This document shows, in pieces, positions 1 to 12,513 of a DNA stretch of 64,000 nt. The translations under genes and the position numbers were made by a program. The stretch is from Phyto melanocephala (Eukaryota; Arthropoda; Insecta; Diptera; Rhinophoridae): contig OW799233.1 of assembly GCA_941918925.1 (NCBI GenBank), positions 108,059,833 to 108,123,832 on the forward strand, given 5' to 3'. The notes beneath the pieces are model-generated. The model was given only the letters and a program-made list of their open reading frames with translations. It made no database searches and had not been told where the DNA came from. Numbering within the stretch: position 1 is the stretch's first letter; every line of letters begins with the position of its first letter.

Positions 1-230
1 ATTAGCCTTTCAACATAAAGGATTTAAATTTCCATAAACAAACTAACGTGCAGAAAACCAACCAAGAAATAAAAATAAATGTTTTTTAAGTTGATAAAAA
101 TCAAATTTTTTAACCTGACACATCAACACATCAAATAAATTACTAGCACACACTCCCACAAATCACACACCTCAACTTAACCAAAACATACTCAAACACA
201 CACATTAACGAATGCATGTTAACAAACACA

Positions 231-247
231 TTTATTTTCTTTTGCAG
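231..247 (+). other. candidate 3' splice site
   Basis: A pyrimidine-rich run ends in TTTTGCAG at 240-247, a near-ideal insect splice acceptor. Upstream (1-230) is AT-rich sequence with no repeat signature, as expected for an intron. It is the best acceptor in the first kilobase, but it was found by eye and no transcript supports it. Confidence 0.45.
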
Positions 248-285
248 CTCGAATAGATGAAGAATTATTGTTACCCTTTTCCTAG
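248..285 (+). CDS. candidate terminal coding exon (C-terminus of an upstream gene)
   Basis: Directly after the acceptor, one frame (phase 2, first full codon at 250) reads RIDEELLLPFS and stops at TAG 283-285. The other two frames stop within 10 bases. The roughly 11 residues have no recognisable domain, so the product cannot be named. The acceptor before it and the repeat-free, poly(A)-signal-containing sequence after it fit the last coding exon of a gene lying left of the window. So short an open stretch could be chance, so this is a splice-based inference only. Confidence 0.3.
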
Positions 286-785
286 CACAATATTGGAAGC
301 TCTTTTACGTGTAAGCCAGCTAAAACTAATGTCGAGTTGTGTATTTGATGTTTAACTAAAAGGTACTTTAGTCAACTGACCAGCCAACTAATGAAGCAGT
401 ACTTTTGTGTTACTGCACTATGACAAGGAGAGTAACCATAGCATTAACACAAACGAATTGGTTTAATTATTTACCATGTAAATATTCATTTGTTTATATT
501 TTTGTATTAGCAGGCCATTGTGTAAAAATTGTTGTTGTTGTTTATGGTGTTTGCTGAACATGTGTGTCCACTCACTTTGTTAGATGGTGTGTGAGTGCGT
601 GTGGTAGTCTCTATTATTGTATAAAATAGCCACCATATGTAAATATGTACACATTTACTACGTTTGTATGTATCATTGTAGTTATATTTAGTAAATGCAC
701 AGCCATAAGTTAAGCTTGAAAAACATAAACAAGCTAAATCAAGTCAAATGTGGCAATAAATCTTGTAACGCTTCATGCAAATCGT
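286..785 (+). other. candidate 3' untranslated region with poly(A) signal
   Basis: About 500 bases after the proposed stop contain no mobile-element signature and are less AT-extreme than the following DNA. AATAAA lies at 755-760, followed by T/GT-rich sequence after 790. TGTAAATA, matching the Pumilio recognition sequence UGUANAUA, occurs at 477-484 and 638-645. Two such motifs in 500 AT-rich bases can arise by chance, so regulation by Pumilio is only a possibility. Confidence 0.3.
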
Positions 786-2756
786 TACAAATCTACGATG
801 AAGCCAGAGCCAACTCAGGTATTGTATGTCTGTATCAGCATGCTAGTCTGTGTCCAATCTAAGCCATTGTCATCATCAATTTGTATACTGGAATTCGAGT
901 AGTATGTGCATAATCATAATACTGTCACAGAATGTTTGTGTGTACTATGTTTTATCGATTGTTCCTTTGACTTTTAAATACTTTTTGCTGTTTAATAGTA
1001 GTTGTATCAACTGGAAACGTTTGTCTGCTCTGAATAGGTGATGTGAGTTTTAAGAACTATGACGGGTAGTTTGTAAGGACATTATGAACATACTGGTTTT
1101 TATTCTAATATCTATACAGAATTCTTGGCTATTCGCTTGAAATATTACGCAGGTGTTTTGTTGTGTCTTTTTATCATTTATTTGTTCTTTTAAATCCATG
1201 CTTTTTATTATACATTAACTAGCGTATGCATACAAATTTTAAAGGTCTTACAAAGGGATTGTTTAAGTGATTTCGTATGATAATTTGATTTATGAACTTT
1301 TAAAAAACCCTTAATAAATTTTATACATACGGCGTTTAAAAATATAGTTGAAGTCAACTTAAATTTTGTTTTAAAAAAAATATTAAAATGTATCGTAGGT
1401 TATAGGAAATTTTTTTTAAATTAATGCAAAATTAATTTACAACACTAGTTAATGAATCATAAAAAATACATATTTGATCAATTCACGTTGTACTGTCATA
1501 ATGTGAAAACTTCTCAACAATTTAAAAATTATTGAAAAATATTTTATTTGTTATTTTAAAACTTGTAAACCTTTTTTGATTTTAGAAAACTTATAACAAT
1601 ATGAAAATACGAAACTTAGAATTTCTTGTGAATACACCAATTGTAAATGATTTGTTGTCGAACTTTGTTTTTTATTTCTATTACACCCTTTAGTCAACTA
1701 AAGAAAATTGCAATTTTACAACAAGTGATCAAATGTATAGTTTTAAGATTTTGTTGGAAACTTTTTATAAAATGTCTAATAGATTTTTAAAATATTTTCC
1801 TTTTAAAGCAGAACTTGAGAAAATATGCATTTGATGAAATTAAAAAGGATTTTTTCTGGTAATAGAGAAGGCATGGGAAAGTTATGGAAAAAAGAGTTTT
1901 ATTTGAAACTAAAAACGTATTCTATAATTTCTTTAAGTTAATTATTTATGTGACTAAAAATTAATATTTATTGAAAATGTTTATTTAAATTTATTGTAAA
2001 GCATTGTGTTAATTTTTTTCTAAATTATTAAACTTTTTTTAAACTAAATTGGAAACATTAAAGTATACTACACAATTATTCCCATATTAGCCGAGTGGCA
2101 TGTTTACAATAAAATTTTATTTAAAAAAATAAAAAATGTTTTTAGCAAGTTTTATATTTTAAGAAAATTAATTTGCGATAAACTTAAATAAAAAGTTCAT
2201 ATAAATATTATTTCATAATTAGAAAAAACACACAATGCACGGTGTTCCTGACACACACGAATTCATTGCATGGTATCTATCACCTTGATGGATAAAGAAA
2301 GCATTACAAAAAAGTATTGAGAATATGAAAGAATATGATCGTGAAGAAAATGTGATGTAAATAAAAATAATAATAAATAAAAATATTAAAAATAACTGCT
2401 ATGCTTCCCATTATCTAATTTCACTGAAATGCAGCATAAATTGCTGTTTTAAATTCAATATGAATATACAGATAACGAGTACGTAATATGAAATCGTAGC
2501 TGGTTTCGCAAATTCCACATGGCTAATATCGTTATAATTTTTCAGTATTCCTCGATATTTTTGTTTTATTTGGCCAAAACAAATAGTAGAAGTTCAATGA
2601 TAAAATGCCTTTGGGTGAAATTCAAGTACAAAAATGTATTTTATTAAATGATAAAGAATTTGTTTTATTTATTTTTCTTTATCAATAAGAAGGAAAAATT
2701 TTCGCCTCAGCGTCACTTGGCATTATAGAGGCTTATTGGCAAAAATAAAATAAAAA
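786..2756. other. AT-rich DNA, nothing recognised
   Basis: I see no repeat termini, coding frame with protein-like composition, or RNA gene here. The short frame at 850-1041 has no recognisable motif. Homopolymer A/T runs dominate from 1300 onward. Confidence 0.6.
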
Positions 2757-3175
2757 CAAGTAAGAGCACTATATTCGGCTGTGCCGAATCTTTTATACCC
2801 ACCACCAATTTTGTGTACATTTAAAGCACAATATTTATTATTTTGTTAATCACTATGGAATAATCTCTTTATAATAAAATATGTATCACTTTCTTTGTAG
2901 AGGGTTGTTAAATCTTAAGGGCCCATGTTGAAGGTGAACTACACCTAGTCTTTAAATTTGGTTTCTGCATTTCACTTGACATTTCTCAATTTCAAACTTA
3001 CTCAATTTGATCCGTGGAAAGATACGATAATGGGCAACGCTTTAAAGTTATTCAGGTTTTTTTTTATAAAAATGAGCATTCAAATCAAAATGCATTTTGT
3101 GCACTTCGTAATTTTTTTGGTCAACCCAATCGTTCAAATTCGTCCACAATCGTGAGAATTGTAAAAAATATTTAA
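2757..3175 (-). mobile_element. HINE-A (INE-1-like Helentron-derived) 3' end, truncated
   Basis: Read on the minus strand this is the 3' end of a HINE-A copy: the CTTG terminus at 2757-2760, the hairpin ATTCGGC/GCCGAAT at 2772-2788, then the sub-terminal repeat TATACCCACCACC (window strand). The copy continues to 2899, where a MITE interrupts it at a TA dinucleotide, and the remainder is lost. Non-autonomous and non-coding. The family assignment rests on resemblance to Drosophila INE-1, which has the same TATACCC start and 3' hairpin. Confidence 0.7.
2900..3175 (+). mobile_element. mariner-type MITE, 5' half, nested in HINE-A
   Basis: It starts after TA at 2898-2899 with GAGGGTTGTTAAATCTTAAG, a diverged copy of the terminal repeat of the MITEs at 29,854, 34,187 and 41,928. 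It matches them through the region ending CACAATCGTGAGAATTGTAA, then stops; the 3' half is missing. The frame at 2958-3155 is inside this repeat and is not a gene. Confidence 0.7.
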
Positions 3176-3198
3176 AATATAAAAAATTATGTTCATCT

Positions 3199-3249
3199 TA
3201 TCCGGTGTTCACGTAAGGCAGTGTTTTTGTTACCGCGAGTCTACTGTAT
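3199..3249. repeat. fragment resembling a pogo-like element end
   Basis: GTTCACG (3208-3214) and GTTACCGCGAGTCTACTGTA near 3230-3249 closely resemble the right end of the element at 14,628-16,325 (GTTACCGCGAGTGCACTGTA). Only this terminus is recognisable, next to the broken MITE end. Confidence 0.45.
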
Positions 3250-5893
3250 TAGGAGCTCATCGACATGTTGTAAAAAATAATTTTTCAAGGGGGATTTTAA
3301 TTGAGAAATTTTCTCAATATTTTTTTATTTTTTCCCGCAAGTTATAATACTTTTTACTACCAGAATGTTCAGTTCATTGCTTTGTCGTTTCCTATTGACA
3401 AAATCCAATTCTCAGTTGATTTCTGTTTCTAGTGTTAAATAAATTTTGATTTTGGATAAAATTTGTGGTATGGTGTCCAACATTGTGAAGGCATTTGTAA
3501 ACATCTGATAAACTGATATTTATAAATCCCATTAATTGTCAAAACATTAGTAAATACAGTATTATATAGATAAACAGTTAGGAACCTCATAGGCAAGTTT
3601 TTGACAGTTTCTAATGCTTTGTTCTGTTGTCTTTGAGGAGACTTTAACTGCATACTCAAGTGCCAAAGTTATATTGATTTTAAATTAAATCTTGCAAAAA
3701 TAAATATTTTGTTCAAGTTTATTCTTAAATTTATATATTAAGCCCAAAGATGGAGAATTTTTTTAATGTAGTACCCTTTGCAGTTATAATAATGTAGGGG
3801 TTAGAAAACGGTAGTCAAAATATTCCAAATATTAGCGTTAGCTCTCTCATAGAAAATCTTATTAACAGAGCAACAAGTGTAAGCTAGTAAACATCGAAAT
3901 TGCCGTAAATTTTAATTACACCATTTACCTTTTATTAATATTTCTTATAATTAACATATTTCCGTTAATTTAAGAAGCTTTAACTCTTTTTAAAATATTT
4001 TCCTTTCATTTAATGTTCCATATGCACCCACTAAAAGGCATGTCTTTAGATTGTTGCTATTTTACAGTCAACTGCCGCTGAATACTTTCTAGCTCTCTAA
4101 CTCTTTCTTTAAACTACACGGTACTGTATAATATGAATAAATATAAAAAAAATCTACAAAAGCCCCATTTATCTTCCTAGTATCTGTAGTTAAATAAATA
4201 TATCTAACAAATAATTTTATCACTCATTCTCAAAAGCCAGCCAAATTTAGCCAACAAATTATTTTGCCATTTATTGCAGAACATTAACATATAAAATAAA
4301 CGTTTATTGACAATCAACAAGGCAATTTATATCAAATTATTGTGTTTTTTGTAGCTTATATTTGTCATCATCTACATATTTTTTTTTTCGTCTAATGTTT
4401 TGGAATTGTTTGTTTGCTTTCTTTTAGAATAATGGCTGTTTCCCTTTTTTTATTTTTGTACTTTTCTCTGTCTAGAGCGTCTGTCATTATTATCACCATT
4501 TCAAAATCATGTCAACATTGTATACCACCAAAATTAATGAAGGAAAAGTATTACAGAGCGAAAAAAAGAAGACAAATACTTTTTTTTCTGGTAAAAGTTA
4601 ATTTACGCATTGCGATATATAGATCGTCTTCGAATGTACAAGGACTAAACAAAAAGAAAAAAAAATTGAAAAGAAAATTTTTGATTTAGTGACAAAACGA
4701 TAAGGATTTAATAAAATAAACAAATTAATGAGCAAAAGTGTCAAAGTTCGCTTACCTTAGAAATGTTTTTCTATTTCTTTTACTTATACACAGACAATGG
4801 AGAGCTTTTAATGACAACCATCTCCCACTCAACTGCTAGTACATAAATAAATATGTATGTATGATTGTGTAAATGAAATCTTAAGGCAGTGTCTGTTTTA
4901 AATTACTTAAGGGTAGTTAAAGTGTCTGTCACAGTTGCTTGAAAGTAGATAAGAATTGAAAAATTCAAGATTAGGAGAAAAATACAATTTATAGCAGATG
5001 AGTCTATTGAAACTCCTTTTTTTATATAGAAAAAGAAAATAATTTCTTCGATATATAAATCAAAAATATTGTTCCTTTCTAAGGTATAGCTGTCTATCCT
5101 TTTCGAAACTGCAATTCATGGTGACTCTTTCAAGTCATATTCATACATACATGTAGAACTTTATGCAACCCTCTGAAATGTTATTATATAAAATTGTAAC
5201 GGATATTTTAGTTATAGGAAATTTAAATTATAAAAATCTTTTCTGATATACACAAATTTCTAACATAATATAAATCCATCAAGACATTTAAAATAACAAT
5301 CGCAACTCACTTCTTATACATTCTTCACTTACTTATAACTATACATTTTACATTTTAGTACGTCAATATTATTACAGGCAAGAACTTGATCAATTTTACA
5401 ACCCAGACCAGTACTTGTAAAATCACTACTATAACCCTGCTATCAATAACCATAACCATAAATAAATATCTATTAAATATGTCAACTGCCCAAACTCAAA
5501 ACACACTAACTAACATGACAAAAATTTACAGATTTTGGTTCTAGCAAAGAACAAAACGTAATTTTTGGTTTTAACATGTACATAAATATCTATACAAGTA
5601 AAAGAATCTTTCCTGAATACATATGTCGAATCCACGATATTTTACCGAAATTTAAAGTTACAAAAAAGAAATTAATTATAAAATAAAAAAATTAGCTAGT
5701 AATTGTGTTCTTTTTTATATAGCAGTTATCTAAAAAATTTTAACATAAACAATCATAATCTTTGTGATTTGCAATGTAGAACAACATGGTTTTAAATATA
5801 ACACTTACGAAAATCAAGGTCCAGCTAACCTAGTTACCAATACAAATACATACAAACACTAATTTTCGTTCAGAATTATTTTAACTAGAAAAA
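3250..5893. other. AT-rich DNA, nothing recognised
   Basis: No terminal repeats or protein-like frames were found. The frames at 3435-3659 (minus) and 4414-4689 (plus) have low-complexity, Lys/Phe/Leu-rich translations typical of AT-rich non-coding DNA. Confidence 0.55.
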
Positions 5894-5975
5894 CGCGGTG
5901 GACTAGTCATTCTGGGGTTTAAGTTTCGAATTCCGCCAGAATCTCTGTTCTTAAAAAATTATCTTCACTTCACGT
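5894..5975 (+). mobile_element. tRNA-derived SINE fragment
   Basis: The segment begins CGCGGTGGACTAGTCATTCT and continues to a TTTCGAATTCCGCCAGAATC block. It parallels the head of the SINE at 44,343-44,552: A-box-like TGGACTAGTC, then a degraded B box (TTCGAATTCC), then CGCCAGA. About 20 bases between the boxes are deleted and no target duplication is evident. It is probably an old, truncated copy of that family. Confidence 0.6.
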
Positions 5976-6429
5976 TTTAAAAAATTAAAAAATAATTTGC
6001 AATTATATCATAACAAAATAAACTAACACTTATATATAGTCAATCGTAAACTTCTCTTAGTACATAAATAGTTCTTTGAAGAATAAGGCAAGTACAACTT
6101 AAATCATAAACTACAGTTTTTGTTTAATACCAAACAAAATATTAATTTTTCTGAACAATTACCTAAAAAGCACATGATTATGACTGAAAGTAATAAGTCA
6201 CTGACACTTAACGAGATACAAAATAAACTTGGTAAAACCCCATCAAAAATTCAAAATTGAGTTTTCTGACTTAAGACCTTTTTACCTAATGGCAAAGAAT
6301 ATAGCAGTCGAAAAATTATTAAATACATTAATAAACAATTTTCAAAACTCTAATCATGGTGTTGTCATTTAAGGTGATAGCATTTCAGAGAGAATTTCTT
6401 GATAGAAATTTTGTTATATATAAGTTTTA

Positions 6430-6530
6430 CAGTTCTTAATAACAGGAGAATAGAGAGGATGTTGAAATTGTGACATATGGAAAGTAATAGCTGATGATCA
6501 GCTGATTAATTAAGGCAATACCTCGATTCT
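6430..6530 (+). repeat. fragment of a foldback-type repeat
   Basis: CATATGGAAAGTAATAGCTG followed by ATGATCAGCTGATTAATTAA and GGCAATACCT aligns with the arms of the inverted-repeat element at 50,751-51,004 (GAAAGTAGCA.., GATCAGCTGATGAATTGAGG, TTACCTAG). Only one arm is recognisable here. Confidence 0.5.
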
Positions 6531-8206
6531 TATTACAGAATTTCTCGTACAAGTTATTTATTAAAAAAAATATTTTGAAATAATTTCAATCAAATAATTC
6601 CATTAATTTTTTTCTAATGGTGTTAATGTAAATATATCAATTCTTCATTAAAAATATTTAGTATTCAGTACTTATAAAAAGTTTTAAAATATCTTTTAAT
6701 AAATTTTCTAACCAATTTAAATATTATGATAAATTTTCTAAATTGAGAAATTTCATTCCTAGTCCAATGAATGCCAGTTTTTACAATTAACTCAACAAAT
6801 ATTTGTTTTTTCACAAAAATTTTATTTTTTTTTTTTTTTAATTTTCTGTTTTTTACAAAAATTTAAAACTAATTAAAAAAGTTCATTAAATTCATTAAAA
6901 ATATTTTTCAAATTTGTACATACTTTAATTATTAAATTATTTTAACGTTTTTAGACAGTAATGTATTATTTGCAATTAAAATCTCAACTCTCCCACTGTC
7001 CAACATTCCCCTTCATTTTAAATTCATTTAGAGCATCAATTGTATATTCATGACTAAACTTTTTCCGGCATTTTTGTTATGTTTTGTCTTGGGAGCTTTT
7101 GTGCATACAATGACCTTAAGACACTTGCATTGTTTTTCTTCTCAAGCTCCAAGGAACACAAATGATGAAGAAAATGCAAAGTAATTGTTGACAGCAAAAA
7201 AGAAAAGTAAAACAAAAATTATAAATTTTTATTCGACGCCTGTAGAAGTATTATTCATGCTGTTGTTGTATTTAGAACAATGTCAAATGATTAATGAGTT
7301 CACAATGACATTGTCTTTGTAGTATGTTTACAACAACAATAATAATACGCTTGTAAGAATAACAATTGAAAAACAATTGTTATTAGTTGTTAGAGCTGAA
7401 ACAGTAACAACAACGACAACAGCAATGACGGCAGTAACTGTCAAACACTTAAGGGCTTAAGATGATTATACGAGGGTCGTATAAGAGATGTTATGGAAAA
7501 TGGTATAAATTATTTAACTGGATTACTGGTAAATATTATAAATATTTTAATAAATTTTTATACGGATTTGCTATTGTGCGCTGTTTTTACACTCATAAGA
7601 AAAATAATTATTTTTTTTATGAATATTCTTATACAGAGTTTCCTTTATCGATGATTTGCTAAAAACCCTTATAAAATGTTTCAATGAAATTAACTTCATA
7701 TACGAATGAGTGTTTAAATGACACATTATATTTCTTAAAGATAAGCATCTCGTTTCCCTTTTCTTTCGGTTCTTTTTTTGGTTTTTGGTGAAACTTACAA
7801 ATTCTCACATTTACGAACATACATACATGTCTGTACTAGATTTAAATATTAATATTTTTTTGTTCTTTTTTGTCGATTATTTGTTACCAAGAAATATGCA
7901 AATTCTTAGTTTAAAAAAAAAATATTATTAATTATAAGTGACTGTTGTAACAAGAATATTTTTTGTCATCGCTTTGGAGTTTTTTAAACCGTATAAAATA
8001 TTTATTCGCATCAAAAATTTACTTAAAATATGTCTACATGATCATAACAGCCGCTGTTAGGATTAAATAAGAATTTATCAAAACAGAATGTATTAAAACA
8101 AAATCCGTTAGACATTTGCATTAATTAAAAAAAAAGGCAACTTAGTTTATTATCGACAGTTATGAGGCTAAGTTTGACCTGTTTTGGCTGTTTATAATTT
8201 AGCTTC
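6531..8206. other. AT-rich DNA, nothing recognised
   Basis: No transposon ends were found. Short CAA/CAG-rich stretches around 7330-7430 are simple sequence of the type common in fly introns. The frame at 7462-7662 is Tyr/Phe/Lys-rich and looks like chance. Confidence 0.55.
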
Positions 8207-8208
8207 TA

Positions 8209-8669
8209 AAGAGTGGTTACATTTTATGAGCCGATGTTGAATGTGAACCACACTCAAATGTCAAGTTTGAAATAAAAACACCAGTGCATGCTCGTACAGC
8301 TCGTACTGCAGAAATTATTGCTGCTGTTCGCGATAGTGTGACTGAAGAGCCGTCCATCTCGACCCGTCGTAGTGCCCAACAATTGCAAATCCCACGCTCG
8401 TCGTTGATGAACATTATGCATGAAGACTAGCATTTACACGCTAACAAGGTGCAACTGACTCAAGAACTAAAGCCTCTTGACCATTCCAAACGTCCTCAAT
8501 GGTCAGAATGGTGGCAAGAAATGCCAACCGGGGATGATCAATCTTCGAAGAAAATAATCTTCAGTGATGAGGCACATTTTCACCTCAGTGGATTCGTCAA
8601 TAAGCAGAATTGCCACATTTGGTCGAATGATAATCCAAAAGTGATTGTCGAAAATCCAACGGACCCATA
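8209..8669 (+). pseudogene. Tc1/mariner-superfamily transposase remnant, N-terminal half
   Basis: Frame +1 from 8281 encodes a helix-turn-helix region (AAVRDSVTEEPSISTRRSAQ, then QLQIPRSSLM), a stop at 8428-8430, then KVQLTQELKPLDHSKRPQW and the catalytic block IIFSDEAHFHLSGFVNKQNC, whose Asp in SDEAHF is the first acidic residue of the DDE/D triad. These are hallmarks of the insect transposase group with an N-terminal DUF4817-type domain. The end at 8209 (AAGAGTGGTTACATTTTATG, preceded by TA) matches the MITE family inserted in the HINE-A copies, so this is a coding relative of those MITEs. The element is cut off at about 8669, with the other two catalytic residues missing and about 30 residues lost between helix and catalytic block. 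It cannot be functional. In-frame amino acids remain readable, so decay is moderate. Confidence 0.85.
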
Positions 8670-8689
8670 AATAGTATATTATATAAAGT

Positions 8690-9039
8690 ATATTATATTA
8701 ATCACTATAAAATAATCTCTTAATGTTCAAGGTCAATTCGTTGTTAATTTATTCTCTCATATTTATTTAGTCGTAAAACGTAATAAAAGGCATTTCTAAA
8801 CGGGAATGGTGCAGACCAATTTTCTTAACAAAAATATTGTATTTTCACGGAAATTGAAGAGAGATACGGTAGCTAAAGGTAGTTAGAAAATATAAAGACA
8901 TACATAGTACCAGTCATACTAGTTACCACCAAATAGTTCCAAGTATAATAAAGAACCAAAGCTTCACATAAAAATTTTAAACTTTAGCAATATATAAAAT
9001 ACACAAAATAAAAGTGTATGTAAGGTAATATTTGCCAAT
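8690..9039. other. AT-rich DNA with a possible HINE-A scrap
   Basis: TTAATCACTATAAAATAATC at 8698-8717 resembles the HINE-A segment TTAATCACTATGGAATAATC that flanks the MITE in other copies. The transposase remnant may thus also once have sat in a HINE-A. Nothing else is recognised. Confidence 0.35.
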
Positions 9040-9345
9040 TTATATATTTAAACTAAAAGTTCTATACACACCCATAATCTTTATCTATTTATATAGAAAA
9101 TATATGAATTTATATAAAAGCCTTATATTGGAGATTGGAGTTAAAGTGGGCGTATAACGTTAATTTTTTAATATTATGTTAGTCAGAAACCATAATTTCA
9201 GCTCCGTAAATCTATCCTAAAAGGTTCAATGAGGTTTTAAGATTTTTTAATAGTAGAGTATGACTTAAACATGAAGTTGAAGTTAAAGTAGGCTTATCAA
9301 AGTAATTTCTATATATTAGCCAGTAGATAAAAGTAGAAAATTTAA
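9040..9345 (-). mobile_element. degenerate HINE-A internal fragment
   Basis: The segment contains two spaced blocks AGTTAAAGTGGGCGTATAAC and AGTTAAAGTAGGCTTATCAA followed by TATATTAGCC. This is the minus-strand form of the repeated HINE-A body (ATTAGCAGAAA..TTGACACGCC..ACTTTAACGCCCAC). No termini remain and divergence is high. Confidence 0.5.
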
Positions 9346-10319
9346 GACGTACTAAATGTTTGAAAGAAAAAATTTATTAATATAAAATATAAAATTTTTA
9401 AATGCGAAAGCCGATTGAGCAATGTCCAATGAGTATATAGTAGTATTAAATTTTTAAAAATAGTTGGTAATATTGTAAATTAACAAAGAAACAAAACTGA
9501 TTTTGAATTTGTTCCATAAAAATCGGTAAAAATAATTTTAATACAAATTATTTTAAGAAATATATCAAGTTTCCAAAGCTCACAATTAACTTCGATACGT
9601 TCGAGATTAACGGGTCTATAAGCACAAAAACACGACTGTTTCGTTATTTTTCGTAAAATTTACATACAAAAATATTGTTTTTACCATCTACAAGAAATCT
9701 GACTGATTTATTTCAGTATTAAATTAAATTGACTGACTTGCAAAATACATCTTAAAATAATTTTAAATTTTAATTTTGTGTCCACAACATAATTGCGAAC
9801 GTATGCGATAAATATAGTTATAACAAATTTATCCCATTCAACTCTCTCAATATGCTAAGCAAATGGAAGTGGTTCACTATTAGATTATTATTGACTATGT
9901 AAAAATACAAAACCCAAGAGTAGTAACTACGCTAGCTTACAAGAAGGGTTTTAGACGCAAGCTAAATAGTAATACAATAAATTAAGCTTTTATATTAGTA
10001 TATTATTTTCTTCTTCTAGTAGGTGTAATTAAAGTAAATAATTCTAGTAGGTTAAATTAAAGTAGGTATGTATGTGTGTTTAACATAATAACATCGATAA
10101 TCACGTTTCCACCAAATTAAACAAAAACAAAATGGTAGGTATTAATAAATCATTTTTAAGGCAATTTAATATTAAATGTATTTTTGTTTTTTTTTTTTTA
10201 CTTATGGCACCACCGCTAAGAGGTCAGAGGTAAGAGTCGATGACGGCTTAATTAGTAATTACTACTTTTCAGTTTTAGTTCACAATCGATTGTTGGGAGA
10301 TTCGTGCTGTATATATTGA
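9346..10319. other. AT-rich DNA, nothing recognised
   Basis: No coding or repeat signature was found. The sequence leads directly into the terminal inverted repeat at 10,320. Confidence 0.5.
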
Positions 10320-10389
10320 CCCCTGTGCGCGAAATTATCGTATGTTACAAAAACTAAATTTTACAGGAAAGCGTTTTTATTACTTTTAA

Positions 10390-12513
10390 ATAGTAGCTAA
10401 TAGGTTATGGTGGTTTGTTACATATAACAAACTTCTTAATAACCGACAATACGGTTTCAGAAAGGGAAGCTCAACAATTGATAGTCTACTATATGTAGAC
10501 TACCAAATTGCAAATTGCCTCTCGTTGCGCAAGCACATGACCATAGTGTCTCTGGACTTCGAACGAGCGTTCGAGAAAATAGGCATACACACAGTAATAG
10601 ACCAATTGTCCGAATGGAAAGTAGGCCCTAATATGATAAAATATATAGCCAATTTTATGACAAAAAGAAAGATAATAGTTCGCATAAAAAACCAGTATTC
10701 AAATGCATTTCCTTTGCATAATGGAATTCCACAGGGTTCTCCCTTATCCGTTATAATCTTTCTTATAGCTTACAATAAATTATGCTCTGTCATATCTATC
10801 CATAAGGAAATAGACTTTTGCGCATATGCCGATGATTTTAATCTTATAATTAGATCTCCACGAAATAAGTCACTTATACTAAACCTCGATAATATTTTGA
10901 ATGATATAAATAACTGGTGCGACACCTCAGGTGCCACTGTCTCTACTTCGAAATGCAAATATATACACATGTGTCGATTAAAAAATTGTATATGCGAAAT
11001 TCAGTCGTCACTTATCACCCTTTCCAAAGTTAAAACACTTCGTTTACTAGGCTTATTTATAAATGAACGCTACAACTGGAAAACCCATATAGAATACCTA
11101 CAAAACTCCCTTTCACACAGGTTAAACATTTTGAAATGTTTATCTAATCCTAAATGGAACTGCAACCAAATAAATTTAATTTCCATCTCAAAAGCACTTA
11201 TTTTTTCCAAAATAAATTATGGTTTACAATTTTTTGGCTATGCCCCCAAATCTCAACTAAATAAAATTAATTCAATTATAAACTCCTGCATAAGACTATC
11301 GCTGGGTGCATTGCGTTCTACCCCAATATCTAACTTATTATTTGAGTCAAATATCAGGTCCATTAATACACAAAGGGACATACTTACTACCAAGCTCTTT
11401 CGTATATTTATCTACAACAATGCAAACCCATTAAACCAAATAATTTAAAAATTAAAACATTCCAAAAAAGTCCCAAAATTACCCTCTTATTTATACAGAG
11501 CAATCCAAAATTGCAAAAACCTTGAAATACCAATCAATTCACCAATAAAAATTTCCAAACTACAACCAGCTTGAAGCTTAGATGCTTCTTCCGTAAACAC
11601 CACACTACACAAATGGTCAAAAGATAACACACACCCTTCTCAATATAGAAAAATATTTGCGAGCATAAAAGAAGAACTTAAAGAATACAAATTTCTATAT
11701 ACCGACGGTTCTAAAACAGATTCTGCAGTCTCATTTAGTATAACATCTGAGAACACTGTTTTTAAAATTTCAAACCTCTATGACTACAGCTCAATTTTCT
11801 CAGCGGAAATAATCGCAATATATGAGGCCAAAAAGTATGTCGTGTCTTTACCAAAAGGTAAATTTGCAATATGCACGGACTCTCTTTCATCATTGAAATC
11901 AATTCTTAATGTATCGAACAATGAATATTATACATCAAACATTCGAAATATGTTAATAGAGAAATTTCCTAATATTAAATTAATCTGGGTCCCTGGCCAC
12001 AGCAAAATTCAAGGAAACGAATTGGCTGATTTTGCTGCTAGAAACGCTGAAAAACAACCATTATTTTACACAAATAACATAAATCGAAGAGATTTAGAAA
12101 AACAAATTGTGGACTATTTTGTTGCAAAAGATAAAGATAATATTTATAACTGCTCGTCCAACTGGTACAAAATGATTAACAAAGATAAAATAACACTCAC
12201 CGACTATAATTTCAACTATGGATATAATATATGTAGACTAGATTGCAACAAATTTCTACGACTCCGGCTGGGTCACACCCGAGCCACACATGGAATTTTG
12301 TTTAATCCTAATTTTTCCCCATTTTGTAATTGTCCCATCAATCATCCAACAACTCCCCAACATTTACTTTGCGACTGCCCTAAGCTTGATTACGAAAGAA
12401 ATTATTTATTCCAAAACTCTAATCCTATAAATACTTTATCCCATCCCACCACAAATAATATAACTATATTAATAAAGTTTCTAAAAAAATCAAACCTATA
12501 CAATGAAATTTAA
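10390..12513 (+). pseudogene. I-like non-LTR retrotransposon ORF2 remnant (reverse transcriptase + RNase H)
   Basis: A single frame runs from 10,390 (after TAA 10,387-10,389) to TAA 12,511-12,513, broken by only two stops, at 11,446-11,448 and 11,572-11,574. In order it shows the reverse transcriptase start (RLWWFVTYNKLLNNRQYGFR), motif A with catalytic Asp (SLDFERAF), motif B (GIPQGSPLS) and motif C (YADDF). The thumb region follows, then an RNase H domain with all four acidic residues visible: Asp in YTDGSK, Glu in FSAEIIAIYEA, Asp in CTDSLSSLK and Asp in GNELADFAA. A Cys/His-rich tail (FCNC..H..CDCPKL) ends it. RNase H after the polymerase points to the I/Loa group rather than Jockey or CR1. 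The endonuclease and ORF1 are absent, so it is a 5'-truncated copy. It is replication-incompetent, but the low number of lesions suggests recent insertion. Confidence 0.88.

Noticed and set aside
850..1041. 63-codon frame near the left edge
   Set aside because: It lies downstream of the proposed poly(A) signal, with no start context or recognisable motif.
2080..2110. AGCCGAGTGGC resembling a tRNA A box
   Set aside because: No B box or cloverleaf follows within 100 bases.
2958..3155. 65-codon frame similar to one at 42,296-42,499
   Set aside because: Both lie in the same part of the mariner-type MITE. The similarity reflects shared repeat sequence, not a conserved gene.
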